Shown here: piece by piece, positions 1 to 8,840 of the stretch
Layout of the letters: every line of letters begins with the position of its first letter
How positions within the stretch are numbered: the first letter of the stretch is position 1
Assembly: GCF_963666145.1 (NCBI RefSeq)
Contig: NZ_OY762614.1
Location: forward strand, 4,144,501-4,208,500
Direction: 5' to 3'
DNA: 64,000 bases
Source of the DNA: an uncultured Desulfobacter sp.
GTDB lineage: Bacteria > Desulfobacterota > Desulfobacteria > Desulfobacterales > Desulfobacteraceae
Program-made: the position numbers and the translations under genes
The notes under the pieces: model-generated
Database searches by the model: none
Seen by the model: only the letters and a program-made list of their open reading frames with translations
Told to the model about the DNA's origin: nothing

Positions 1-950
1 TAGATCATACTGAATTATGTCATTTCCGGAGCGACCTGAAATTTAATCAATTGATGAACGTCCTGGTATATTTCCTCCACCATTTTTATAAATCGGGTTG
101 TCTTGAGAATACCGTTATTCATGGTGTTGATTCCAGTGAACTGCCGTCCGAAGTCAATTATCCCCTTTGCGCCATTGAAATCAACGGCAAAAAAGTACGA
201 ATTTATTCCGATCTGGACTGTGATTGTGGGAAACGCCGGAACAAAAGGGATAAGTCGCATTATGTCATTGGATACCGGATGCATACACTAACCGCTATTA
301 ATCCCACAAACGGCCATAGCTTTCCATTGGTATCCCTTGTGGGGGCAGCGAATCATCACGACAGCCTGTTTCTGAAACCATTGATCAAGCTTGCTCAAGC
401 ATTAGGCATTGATATTAAATTGATAACCGCAGACCAGGCTTACCACGATAGTGATGGTTCGGTTCTCAATGAAACAGGTGTCTATGTCGTGGCCCCTGCA
501 TCGGAGCAAGCGAAATTGCCCGAGAATGTATTGCAATCTCCGGTGAGAGTTACCTGCAATGATTCTTGTGAAATTCCAATGGATTATCTGGGTACAACAC
601 TGGATGGCCATGAATTTAGGTGTGGAGCAACGCCCGGCGAATGTATGTTTGCATCAAGTTGCCCTAAATCGAGAATAATTGGTTTTGATAACGGTCATTT
701 CCAGCCAATGCCAACTTTTCATAACGGGTCGCAATCAGCAATCGAAATTCGAAAGAACTGCGAACGGCCTTTCAATTTGATGAAAAAAAGAGAAGGCCTT
801 GAACAGACGAGAGTGAGAAGCCAGCATGGTGTAGTTGTCCGATCAGTATTGACGACAATTGTAACATTGTTGATTGAAATGGCTGGGACAAGACATAAAC
901 CGCAGAAAAAAGATAATAAACAAAAGGAGTTGTTTGCCTCAACAGGATAG
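1..950 (+). CDS. DDE transposase, 5' end beyond the window
   Basis: C-terminal part of an insertion-sequence transposase that cuts and joins DNA with a DDE/RNase H-like catalytic core. The frame is open to the first bases of the window, so the start lies outside it; the TTG/ATG codons at 51-56 are internal. Visible signs are a first acidic motif HGVDSSELPS, a second in ITADQAYHDSD, and a C-terminal acidic/basic stretch ERPFNLMKKREGLEQ that fits the third catalytic residue of IS4/IS1182-type enzymes. Four cysteines in the insert before the last motif resemble the Cys-rich linker of some IS1182-like proteins. No downstream inverted repeat was found, so the right end of the element is not placed. 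Family assignment is approximate; the transposase call itself is fairly safe. Confidence 0.8.
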   Translation, partial: DHTELCHFRSDLKFNQLMNVLVYFLHHFYKSGCLENTVIHGVDSSELPSEVNYPLCAIEINGKKVRIYSDLDCDCGKRRNKRDKSHYVIGYRMHTLTAINPTNGHSFPLVSLVGAANHHDSLFLKPLIKLAQALGIDIKLITADQAYHDSDGSVLNETGVYVVAPASEQAKLPENVLQSPVRVTCNDSCEIPMDYLGTTLDGHEFRCGATPGECMFASSCPKSRIIGFDNGHFQPMPTFHNGSQSAIEIRKNCERPFNLMKKREGLEQTRVRSQHGVVVRSVLTTIVTLLIEMAGTRHKPQKKDNKQKELFASTG

Positions 951-1267
951 AATTTAATTTCAATGCTGATTTTTTTGAACCGATTGATTCAGTTAATACC
1001 GTTGTATCTGAAGTATAAGCAAGGCCACTATCTAACATAAAAATTGCGGCAAAAAACAAATTTCAGATTTTATAACGATAGAAATGGACTACCGGGTCTT
1101 AAAAAATCGAAATTCAAGCGCGTAGGCAGTTTAGACTCAGTTGAAAATTTGATTGATTCCAACACCCTTTTATAGACGAAAGAGAAACTAAAAGAATAGC
1201 GAAACCAACTATATGATAAAAATTTCCTTTTGATATCATGACAGAAACGCTCTAAATGCAATTTTCC
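951..1267. other. intergenic, no gene recognised
   Basis: About 317 bases between the transposase stop and the next gene. Short open frames occur on the minus strand but have no ribosome site and no recognisable composition. The right end of the transposase-bearing element should lie here, but I could not pair an inverted repeat because the left end is outside the window. Confidence 0.5.
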
Positions 1268-1531
1268 TTATAATGGTTTTCCAAATTCGTTAGTCTTTAC
1301 TGAACAATTGGGACACCAGTACACATATCTATCTTTTTTTAGGAATAATATAATCCCCCCAATAATCAAGGCAAAAAAAGTTACAAATGGAACAAAACTT
1401 CCAGGGGTAATGAACCAAATTATTATAAACATCGGAATTGCCAAAGACAAAGAAAGTAGTCCACGTTTTCTTAAATCGATTATTTTTATTTTCGAATGAC
1501 AATTTAGACAGTTTAAATCTCTTTGTCCCAT
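1268..1531 (-). CDS. small membrane protein with split zinc-ribbon cysteines
   Basis: An 87-residue protein of unknown function. It starts MGQRDLNCLNCHSK, giving a CxxC pair near residues 8-11. Two hydrophobic stretches follow (about residues 27-45 and 48-63), and a second CPNC pair lies close to the C-terminus (about 73-76). Four cysteines brought together by a membrane hairpin would make a zinc ribbon on one face of the membrane; this is a common plan for small orphan membrane proteins, but I do not recognise the family. It stands alone with no operon partner. The even, non-repetitive composition and the paired cysteines argue that it is a real gene. Confidence 0.6.
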   Translation of the reverse strand: MGQRDLNCLNCHSKIKIIDLRKRGLLSLSLAIPMFIIIWFITPGSFVPFVTFFALIIGGIILFLKKDRYVYWCPNCSVKTNEFGKPL

Positions 1532-1714
1532 TTCTTCATTAGATATCAGAATGATATGTTTAAAATTTTATAAAAGCATAAATCAATTTTATTGGAGATT
1601 AACCACCCCGGACAAAGAAACGCAAGAATAAATTTTTTATATTAATAAATAGCGTCTGCCAAGCACCTCTTATGGGCCGGAAATATAGAAAACTTGAGGC
1701 GAGCCTTAATGGTA

Positions 1715-1972
1715 TCAATGTTCTCCAACCCTGATCCGAAAACACGCAGGATTACCAGGAGTAATGTTGTGTTTTGGCCCATTTAAACCAGGCTGGATTT
1801 CAACTCTTTCTCCTTCTTTTTTTTGTTTTTCGTTCCAGGTATCCCAATCGTATGTGAACTGATGAACTTCAGATAACGGATATCCGAATATAATGCCCCA
1901 TAAATCTTCCGGGATCTCATGTTCATGTTTTTGTATGAATTGAATTATCCTGGGAAATCTTGAAATGAACAC
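1715..1972 (-). CDS. hypothetical protein, 85 residues
   Basis: A small soluble protein rich in Trp, His and charged residues (for example EDLWGIIFGYPLSEVHQF and YDWDTWNEKQ). It has no signal peptide or membrane segment. The composition is that of a real folded protein, but I do not recognise the family. An 11-base C run (1985-1995) sits just upstream of the start and could affect expression by slippage. It could equally be the surviving end of a longer gene, because mobile-element debris flanks it on the other side (2133-2261). Confidence 0.45.
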   Translation of the reverse strand: MFISRFPRIIQFIQKHEHEIPEDLWGIIFGYPLSEVHQFTYDWDTWNEKQKKEGERVEIQPGLNGPKHNITPGNPACFRIRVGEH

Positions 1973-2132
1973 ATAAGCGTTACGCCCCCCCCCCCGTTCT
2001 GGCAGACTCCACTAATCAAACCCTTTTCTGGTTCTTATGGTAAACGCATATGGATACCCTGAAAGAAATTCATATACCGCAAGAATCTTTTTTTTGTTAC
2101 CCCAAAAAATAAAGTCCAGGACAGGTTTTTCG

Positions 2133-2261
2133 GGGTTGATCATAAGATGGGCCACTCATGAGAAAACCCTATTCAGGACACTCCCAACCGTTTGTAATTC
2201 CAGCGGTATTTTCTCGGTTCTGAGAAGATGAACACAAAGTGGCCGATCTTATGATCAAGCC
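2133..2261. mobile_element. MITE-like element with inverted terminal repeats
   Basis: Two 23-base segments, 2133-2155 on the plus strand and 2239-2261 on the minus strand, match at 21 of 23 positions and read inward, with core TTGATCATAAGAT followed by GGGCCAC or CGGCCAC. The same motif occurs once more at 57745-57767, shortly upstream of a transposase gene. A pair of transposon-type ends 129 bases apart with no gene inside is what a MITE or an internally deleted insertion sequence looks like. The assignment to the 57.7-kb transposase family is inference from the shared end. Confidence 0.55.
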
Positions 2262-2576
2262 TGGTTTTTCCAACCGGTCAATTAATTCAAACCGTTTGAG
2301 ATCCTCAAACCCTGTATGAAGAATGCCTTCATATTTTTGTAAAATAAGATCACCAAGGTGGGGGCTATTATTCACAGGCTCCCCTGGTTTACCAACTCCG
2401 GTTGCATTTTTCATTGTCCCTGTAGCATGTGCCATTTTACATAAGGCTTGGATCGTTCTGTTCCCGTTCGGTCCCTGAACCTTTCCAGTTATAAATGGCT
2501 GAATATGTAACTTTAAAATACATGGTGAATCTGAATTTTTAATCGTGAATGACCTTAACCCTGCCAACAAGGCCAT
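2169..2576 (-). pseudogene. hypothetical gene fragment ending inside the MITE
   Basis: An open frame whose first two thirds look coding (for example AHATGTMKNATGVGKPGEPV, then LGDLILQKYEGILHTGFEDL) but whose last ~30 residues are encoded by the inverted-repeat element at 2133-2261. The segment GLIIRSATLC is simply the translated terminal repeat. The original C-terminus has therefore probably been replaced by an insertion. The annotated ATG lies within the ywbE-like gene upstream on the same strand, so the true start may be later, at the internal Met of MAHATG. No family recognised; it may not be expressed. Confidence 0.35.
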
Positions 2577-2736
2577 TTTCCAATCGGACTTTTATACCAT
2601 GGGGATGAAAAGATGATTTTGTTAAAATATTTTTTACGGCGCCTTGGGTCAGAACGCCTGTTCTTTGGTCTTTTTTTAATACAATGGATACGGTTTGTCC
2701 GATTTTGATTTGCGTTCTGTTTTGTCCGCCAGTCAT
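2539..2736 (-). CDS. ywbE: YwbE family protein (DUF2196)
   Basis: A 65-residue protein matching the YwbE family almost end to end. It opens MTGGQNRTQIKIGQTVSIVL, has the family's KKDQRTGVLTQGAVKNILT block, then HPHGIKVRLENGLVGRVKVI at the C-terminus. Length is typical for the family. Its biochemical role is not established; the fold resembles small nucleic-acid-associated barrels, but I would not assign a function. It lies 20 bases downstream of the 2757-3206 gene on the same strand and may be co-transcribed with it. Confidence 0.85.
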   Translation of the reverse strand: MTGGQNRTQIKIGQTVSIVLKKDQRTGVLTQGAVKNILTKSSFHPHGIKVRLENGLVGRVKVIHD

Positions 2737-2756
2737 TATACTTTTACCCTATAGAA

Positions 2757-3206
2757 TTATAACCTTTTACACTTAAACTCATCAATAGAAGCATCTAAGA
2801 TATTACGTTCAAGTTGCATATTAGGTTTCCACCAAACAGCATGATCACGTTGCCTTTTTGCAAATTCCTGCTGTGCATTTATTACATTTCCTTGTTCTTT
2901 TTCTATGAATATGCTGGAAATTTTACCTGCAGCGAACACAATATCGCGACTTTTTATTAAATTATCTTCATCAAGGATACCTTTTTCATTGAAGTGTAAA
3001 TAATAATAAATAGCACGTATAACCTCAATTGGCTTTCGGTTCTCAAGCTTTACACAAATTTCTGCAACACGCACGCGTTTTCCGGCAAATCTTTCTAATT
3101 TCTCCTCACTTGTTGCTTCTAATAACCGTTTGAACTTATTGATTGACACTCGGAGAATTTCGGATTCATCTGTGATAATAAAATACCGAACTGATGCAGA
3201 ACTCAT
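2757..3206 (-). CDS. hypothetical protein, 149 residues
   Basis: A soluble protein with the coding texture of a real gene: a beta-rich start (VRYFIITDESEILRVS), a charged central helix region (LLEATSEEKLERFAGKRVRV), and a section rich in aromatic residues (EVIRAIYYYLHFNE). No signal peptide, membrane segment or catalytic motif recognised. The last codons sit next to the ywbE-like gene on the same strand. The even length and absence of stops in an otherwise decayed neighbourhood favour a functional gene. Confidence 0.55.
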   Translation of the reverse strand: MSSASVRYFIITDESEILRVSINKFKRLLEATSEEKLERFAGKRVRVAEICVKLENRKPIEVIRAIYYYLHFNEKGILDEDNLIKSRDIVFAAGKISSIFIEKEQGNVINAQQEFAKRQRDHAVWWKPNMQLERNILDASIDEFKCKRL

Positions 3207-3701
3207 ATGGTCACCCCATTTAGTTTTCAGTTCTTCAGACCAGTCGTTACCTTTTTCGGTGGTTTCCAGGTAAAAAGATTCTTAATCTTTCAAAAGAGCA
3301 TGGCCTCAAATATAATGAGTAGCAACACAAAAAATTTCTGTAAAGATATAATCCCCCCCCCGGAGTGACAGGGATAGTCTGGGGTTTTTGTCCTATCGAG
3401 AAAAGAAGCCTGGCCGATGGGTAGTCTTCACCTAATCGGCAAACTCAATAGATATTGTGTAATCTGTATTGAGTTTAGAATGATCTACTATCCTTACAGA
3501 TATTTTTTGCAAAGTGGAAACTTTAAACCCCTTAGCGCCGCTCAGATAGGATTCGATAATCAACTAAGGGAAAAATGTCGATTCGTTTCCTTTTTATCCA
3601 TTCCTTAGAGTATCGATACAAAAAATTACCGGTACGCTCAATTGGGGTGATAGCTGATTATGTCATGTGTTTGGTCATGGTAAATTTTTGACTAAACAGC
3701 T
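3207..3701. other. intergenic with a poly-C run and an AAACTCAATA hairpin
   Basis: About 495 bases between the 149-residue gene and hsdR. It holds a 9-base C run (3353-3361) and a perfect 10-base inverted repeat at 3441-3476, listed separately. A short plus-strand frame here (3417-3608) lacks coding character. Nothing recognisable as a gene. Confidence 0.5.
3441..3476. repeat. perfect 10-bp inverted repeat AAACTCAATA / TATTGAGTTT
   Basis: AAACTCAATA at 3441-3450 is matched by its exact complement at 3467-3476 with a 16-base loop. The same two 10-mers recur at 12558-12567 and 12618-12627 in the opposite order, on the other side of the defence operon. A short hairpin that flanks the operon on both sides could be a regulatory or recombination-related sequence. 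Confidence 0.5.
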
Positions 3702-6700
3702 TCATGATTCTTCCGCGGTATGCTTCGCCCTGAGCCGTGTATACACTTTTTCGGAAATCCATTCGGAAACCAGATTTTGAAACTCTTTCTCATTCATAAA
3801 GCGGGCGAAAATATCTTCATTTTGTTCCATTCGTTCCATGAACAAGTTTTGAAGCAGGCTTGAAAACAAAAGGGAAAATTTTTCTTGTGGATTCACAATG
3901 GCCGCTTCAACGAGAGATTCTTCACCTACAGCAGCTTCAATGATCTGATCAAAGAAGAGTTGATCCGCATCCGTAAAATCGGTTCCGAACCGATCATTGA
4001 TAATATCAATCAATTGGGAAAGCAGGACCTCTTCATCATGCTGCTTTCCACTGCCAACTTCTGTTGGTCCATCCAAAGATTTCACATCTCCTTCACTTAG
4101 ATTGATCGATCCTTCATTGATTTTCTGGATACGATAATACTCCAGCCTGATCTCATCATCAAAACTATACATTTCTCCGGAGTTTCGTTTGGGTAGTTTC
4201 GGTAAAAGATACCGTAGGAAAATGTACAATTTTTCAAGATCTGAATCCTGGTAGGGAATGACCTGTGAAAGAAACGCATATAGGTTACGGAATGCTGAAA
4301 ATTTTCCCCGTAACAATTCCGCCTGGCTTTCATCTTCTTGCTTAAGATCGGAAAACCGTTGAACAACCGGATCAACAGCCGCATTCATGCCCTTATGATC
4401 AGCAGCATTTTGCCGCTGTTTTGGCTTGAAGTATATCCGTGCAAACGCATCAACCTCTTCCTGAATATAGATATGGCTTGAATCCAGTTCGGCTTTAATG
4501 GCGTACATATTGTTTGGGTCAACTTCTTCGCCCATTACCGAACCTTCATAATATTGTTTGAATGCCTCCCTGATTTCTTCCCTGTCATTCACAAAATCCA
4601 GCACAAAAGTGTCTTCTTTAAGGGGATGCATCCGGTTGAGACGGGATAAGGTCTGAACCGCCTGAATACCACTGAGCCTTTTATCAACATACATGGTATG
4701 AAGCAGGGGTTGATCAAACCCGGTCTGGTATTTTTCAGCAACAAGCAATACCTGATATTCCGGTGAATCAAATTTTTCAGGCAGTTCCGCCTCTCTTATA
4801 CCATTGTTCATCATAATTTCAGTATAGGTTTCATGACTTAGGTCGTCTTCAACCTCACCTGAAAACGCCACAAGAGTTTTAATCCAGGTGTATTTTTTTT
4901 CACGGATGTATTTATCAAAGGACAGTTTATAGCGGACCGCTTCAATGCGTGATCCTGTCACAACCATTGCCTTGGCCCTGCCGCCGATTTTATGCCGGGT
5001 CATGGCATTAAAGTGTTCAACCATGATCTGGGTCTTCTGGGCAATATTATATGGATGAAGGCGCATGAACCGGGCCAAAGCTTTTGCCGCCCCTTTACGC
5101 TCAACATGGGGATCCTCTGAACCAGCCTGTATCAGTTTGTAATAGGTGGCATAGGTGGTGTAATTGCTGAGGACATCCATGATAAAGCCCTCTTCAATTG
5201 CCTGGCGCATGGTATACTGGTGAAATGCCTGTCCTTTTTTCCCGTTTTCTTCACGCCCAAACACAGCAAGGGTTTTATGTTTGGGGGTGGCTGTAAAGGC
5301 AAAGAAACTTAAGTTTGCCTGTTTCCCCCGTTTCGCCATGCTGCGGTACATCTCTTCAAGGGTCTCAAACTCTTCTTCATATTCATATTTTGCCGCTTCT
5401 TCGCGAATTTCCCATGCGCTTAACACCTCCTTTAAATCGGTTGCCGATTCACCGGATTGGGAGGAGTGCGCCTCATCAACAATCACAGCGCAGCGACGAT
5501 GCGGGAGAAGGGGGGCACTCTCATCTTCCCTTTGCTCTGCCATCTTCAGAAGCTGGCGGCTGACAAAGGGAAATTTCTGGAGTGTTGAAATGATAATCGG
5601 AATCCCATTGTAAAGAGCTTGTGCAAGCTGGCCTGAATGTTTATCGATCTTTTGTACCACGCCCTGGCGGTGATCGAATTGAAAAATGGTATCCTGAAGC
5701 TGTTTATCCAAAATTCTGCGATCCGTGATGACCACGACCGAATCAAATATTTTTTCATCCCGGCTGTTATGAAGGGATGCCAGCCGATGGGCCAGCCAGC
5801 CGATGGTGTTGCTCTTTCCGCTGCCGGCAGAATGTTCGATCAGATAATTGTTTCCCGGCCCTTCAGTTTTTGCAGCCGCTTCCAGATCACGAACGGCACA
5901 CAGTTGGTGATACCTGGGGAAAATAAGGGTCTCTTTTTTAACCAGTTTCCCATCTGTTGTGCGTCTGTCTTCAATCTGCAGGTGGATAAATCGGGCAGCA
6001 ATATCCAGAAAACTGTCGCGCTGCCAGACAGATTCCCATAAATAGGCGGTTCGATAATTGTTTCCCGCTGGATCAGCAGGATTTCCTGCACCACCTTCGT
6101 TTCCCCTGTTAAACGGCAAAAAGTATGTTGCACTTCCGGCCAGGCGGGTTGTCATAAAGACCAGGTCTGTATCCACTGCAAAATGGACCAGAGACCGTTT
6201 CCGGAATTCAAATAACCGTTCGCGGTGATCCCTGTCTTTTTTATACTGATGGATGGCATGGTAGACATTTTGACCGGTTATGGGATTTTTCAGTTCCGCC
6301 GTTATCAGCGGAATGCCGTTTATGGATAATACCAGGTCCAGTGCATTGCTGTTCTTGTCGCTGTATTTCAACTGCCGGGTCACCGACACCCGGTTGGCGG
6401 CATACTGCTCTTCAAGTTTGGGATTCATCCCATGGGCGGGTTTAAAAAAGGCAAGCCTGAACCTTCTGCCATAGCATTTAAATCCGTTCCGCAGCACCGG
6501 CAGGGCACCTTGGGTATCCAGCCAATGGGTCAAATCCTTGAGAAGGGTGGCTTCGGTTTTATCTGCCAGCAAATCCTGGATGCGTTGAAATTCGTCTGCC
6601 TGGGTTTCCCGGATAAAATCAAGCACCTGTTGAGGGAAAAATGCCCGTTGCGCATCATACCCGGACGAAGGCAAAGCCGTGTACCCGTTTTCAAGGAGAT

Positions 6701-6746
6701 GGGATTCAATTACGGATTCAAATGATGCCTCGGTATGAATTTTCAT
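3702..6746 (-). CDS. hsdR: type I restriction enzyme, R (motor/nuclease) subunit
   Basis: The 1,014-residue translocase-nuclease of a type I restriction-modification complex. It binds the M2S methyltransferase, pumps unmodified DNA with ATP, and cuts at a distance. The N-terminus carries the PD-(D/E)xK nuclease: an Asp in LDLVLS near residue 137 and ELK at 151-153. The SF2 helicase core follows, with Walker A HSAGSGKS (about 305-312), DEAH (about 424-427) and FTATP near 490, then the C-terminal helical region that docks on HsdM. Length is normal. The start overlaps the end of the HNH gene by 4 bases (ATGA type), so it is the last gene of the operon. All key motifs are intact. Confidence 0.96.
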   Translation of the reverse strand: MKIHTEASFESVIESHLLENGYTALPSSGYDAQRAFFPQQVLDFIRETQADEFQRIQDLLADKTEATLLKDLTHWLDTQGALPVLRNGFKCYGRRFRLAFFKPAHGMNPKLEEQYAANRVSVTRQLKYSDKNSNALDLVLSINGIPLITAELKNPITGQNVYHAIHQYKKDRDHRERLFEFRKRSLVHFAVDTDLVFMTTRLAGSATYFLPFNRGNEGGAGNPADPAGNNYRTAYLWESVWQRDSFLDIAARFIHLQIEDRRTTDGKLVKKETLIFPRYHQLCAVRDLEAAAKTEGPGNNYLIEHSAGSGKSNTIGWLAHRLASLHNSRDEKIFDSVVVITDRRILDKQLQDTIFQFDHRQGVVQKIDKHSGQLAQALYNGIPIIISTLQKFPFVSRQLLKMAEQREDESAPLLPHRRCAVIVDEAHSSQSGESATDLKEVLSAWEIREEAAKYEYEEEFETLEEMYRSMAKRGKQANLSFFAFTATPKHKTLAVFGREENGKKGQAFHQYTMRQAIEEGFIMDVLSNYTTYATYYKLIQAGSEDPHVERKGAAKALARFMRLHPYNIAQKTQIMVEHFNAMTRHKIGGRAKAMVVTGSRIEAVRYKLSFDKYIREKKYTWIKTLVAFSGEVEDDLSHETYTEIMMNNGIREAELPEKFDSPEYQVLLVAEKYQTGFDQPLLHTMYVDKRLSGIQAVQTLSRLNRMHPLKEDTFVLDFVNDREEIREAFKQYYEGSVMGEEVDPNNMYAIKAELDSSHIYIQEEVDAFARIYFKPKQRQNAADHKGMNAAVDPVVQRFSDLKQEDESQAELLRGKFSAFRNLYAFLSQVIPYQDSDLEKLYIFLRYLLPKLPKRNSGEMYSFDDEIRLEYYRIQKINEGSINLSEGDVKSLDGPTEVGSGKQHDEEVLLSQLIDIINDRFGTDFTDADQLFFDQIIEAAVGEESLVEAAIVNPQEKFSLLFSSLLQNLFMERMEQNEDIFARFMNEKEFQNLVSEWISEKVYTRLRAKHTAEES

Positions 6747-7489
6747 CGGTTCACCTTTGCTTTGGCTCTATGGCCTTTCTGGCTGGCGCATTTTTTTAAA
6801 TACCCCAACCACTCGAATCCCACATGTTCCAAAACCGTGCAAAATTCAGCATACCTTCCGCCTTGTTTTTGCTTGAGTTGATCAATCCTTCGTTCAACCG
6901 CTTTTATGGACCGCACCGGGTTTTTCGACCGCTTATGAAATCCTGCCGCCTTAATGGCTTTAGATCTCAACTCCTTTAAAGGATCACAATTCAGCTTTAA
7001 CTTTTTTATTGTTTTCCGCGCAGGGATATCACCATCAACGGCATTTTGAATAGAACCGTCTTTACAATAACGAAACTTTGATTCACAGGTTTGGGCAAGA
7101 GGGGAGATAAAGTTTTGGCTACACCACCAATTGTCCTTTTTCCATGCGCCATAACCCGGATGCTTTGCGCCCGGCTGAGGAAAACAAGCAACCATATTGC
7201 TCCACTCAACATCTTCATGAATACAATTATTGCCGTTTTGTTCCCGTTCTTCATCTTCTTGTCTGCAGATGGACTGTGGTTTTAAATGCTCCACATGGGC
7301 CTTGTTCTCGTCAATGAGTAGAAGCGTATAAGCACATAAATAACCTTGTTCCAAAAGAAGCGCTGTCATCACAGCCTCCCCCGGAAAGTTTGCCTTCCCA
7401 TATCGGATATTTTGTGGAGAACGCGCATTATTATATGCCCGCCATTGAAGTAACGCCTCCGGCTGTCCCCCTTTAACTATCTTCTTCAT
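6743..7489 (-). CDS. ptuB: HNH endonuclease, PtuB / TIGR02646-like (Septu)
   Basis: Putative nuclease partner of the AAA ATPase encoded just upstream; together they resemble the Septu anti-phage pair PtuA/PtuB, in which the ATPase controls an HNH nuclease. The frame extends to 7531, but I prefer the internal Met at 7489 because the protein then opens MKKIVKGGQPEALLQW, the usual start of this family, and overlaps ptuA by only 17 bases. The HNH core is visible as HVEHLKPQS followed by EDVEWSNMVACF. The Cys pair that commonly precedes it is only half present (CAYT rather than CAYC), so metal binding at that position may differ. It overlaps hsdR by 4 bases, so it is translated inside the type I operon. 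Confidence 0.8.
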   Translation of the reverse strand: MKKIVKGGQPEALLQWRAYNNARSPQNIRYGKANFPGEAVMTALLLEQGYLCAYTLLLIDENKAHVEHLKPQSICRQEDEEREQNGNNCIHEDVEWSNMVACFPQPGAKHPGYGAWKKDNWWCSQNFISPLAQTCESKFRYCKDGSIQNAVDGDIPARKTIKKLKLNCDPLKELRSKAIKAAGFHKRSKNPVRSIKAVERRIDQLKQKQGGRYAEFCTVLEHVGFEWLGYLKKCASQKGHRAKAKVNR

Positions 7490-8840
7490 CGTCCTCAAAC
7501 TCCCAGCGGTCAACACAGGCTTGCGCTTCAATCAGTTCAGGGTCATTTCCAAATTTTTCTCTCAGGCGTACAATCAATTCACGGGCTTTATCAAAAGCAT
7601 CCACATCGATAAATTCATCAATACGGTTTAATCCGTCCTGCAATTCTTGGTTCCGCTCAACAGTTCCCATAATGTGACGCAGAACCCATCCGCTGTCCCG
7701 GCCAAGGGATTCAGGCTCAATCTCAACTTTGCCGCCCTCACGCAACAGAATGACATGTCCGGGGGGGGCTTCTCCTATCACCTGAGGAGAATGCGTGGTA
7801 GCGACAAACTGAATATTGGGAAACACACGGGGCAGATCCATAACGATTTTTCGCTGCCATTGGGGATGCAGGTGAAGGTCAATCTCATCAATCAACACTA
7901 TACCCCTGCCGTTTTTGACGGGGTCATCATCTTTTTCATTCAACAGGATTAAGCGCCTGGCAATATCAAAGCTCATGGCAATGATGGATCTCTCGCCATC
8001 TGATAATTGTCGAACCCTTATTGGTTCTTGCTTTTGGGTCTCGATCAATTCTCCAGCCTCGTTCAGCTTAGAAGCTGTGATTGTTTTATCTATCCATAAA
8101 TCCTTTGTGTTTTTTTCTTCTTTTTCCAGCCGCCACTTGGAAAACAGCGGGCAAAGTTCCTTTAAAGTCTCTTTGATCAAAGCAAGTTGTTTGGCGCTGC
8201 TGCTTTTCGGTACTTCCTGGGCAATGGCGTCTTTGCTTTCCCACCATTCGACCACATCATTGAGGTTAAATCCGCGTTTAAGGCTGAAAGCACCGTGATA
8301 TCCCGGGTGAACCTTCTTGAGTTTTTTGGTTTTCTCATAAGTTGAGCGGGCACGTTCCACAGAAAAAATCAGCAACAGCGGATACTTTTCCAGCTTTAGT
8401 TTAACGGGTTGCCTTTCCGGCAGCTCCACCAGCCATGAACCTTCTTCAGTGCTTTCAGCTTCTGTTCTAAAAGAGGATACATCAACGCCTGAACGAAACG
8501 ACTTCTCTTCGCGTGTCTTTTCTATTGAGGTTATTTTTTCACGCTGTCGAATCATTTGAAGCAAAAATTGATGCTCATTTTCAATATCAAATTGCAGCTG
8601 GGCATCCATGGTATTTTTACCCTGGGCAATATCTTCAATTTCAAAGCCTTTGGGTGAAGGTGAAACACCTGTGGTCAGTTCCGCCAAAACTTTGGATAAT
8701 AAAATATTCAACGCTTCCAATACCGTGGATTTACCCGCGCCATTGACCCCGACGATGAGGTTCATTCCGGCTTGAAAAGGGATTCTGGTATCGACTAACC
8801 CCCGGCAATTGGCAAGTATTAATTTTTTAACCCGCATCAA
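7473..8840 (-). CDS. ptuA: AAA ATPase, PtuA-like (Septu)
   Basis: A 455-residue SMC/OLD-type ATPase. Walker A is GVNGAGKST (residues 31-39) right after the start. The ABC-type signature appears in LSDGERSIIAMS, and Walker B in IVLIDEIDLHLHPQWQ, followed by the H-loop region ATTHSPQVIGE. These belong to the family that includes PtuA, where the ATPase senses a trigger and gates its HNH partner. It lies between hsdS (14-base overlap) and the HNH gene. An 8-base C/G homopolymer at 7761-7768 inside the frame (encoding the PPG of GEAPPGH) is a possible slippage site. No defect seen. Confidence 0.85.
   Translation of the reverse strand: MMRVKKLILANCRGLVDTRIPFQAGMNLIVGVNGAGKSTVLEALNILLSKVLAELTTGVSPSPKGFEIEDIAQGKNTMDAQLQFDIENEHQFLLQMIRQREKITSIEKTREEKSFRSGVDVSSFRTEAESTEEGSWLVELPERQPVKLKLEKYPLLLIFSVERARSTYEKTKKLKKVHPGYHGAFSLKRGFNLNDVVEWWESKDAIAQEVPKSSSAKQLALIKETLKELCPLFSKWRLEKEEKNTKDLWIDKTITASKLNEAGELIETQKQEPIRVRQLSDGERSIIAMSFDIARRLILLNEKDDDPVKNGRGIVLIDEIDLHLHPQWQRKIVMDLPRVFPNIQFVATTHSPQVIGEAPPGHVILLREGGKVEIEPESLGRDSGWVLRHIMGTVERNQELQDGLNRIDEFIDVDAFDKARELIVRLREKFGNDPELIEAQACVDRWEFEDDEEDS

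Noticed and set aside
1070..1261. 63-codon minus-strand frame
   Set aside because: Phe/Ser-rich random composition without a start signal.
2037..2231. Short plus-strand frame through the MITE
   Set aside because: It runs through non-coding terminal repeats and has no coding texture.
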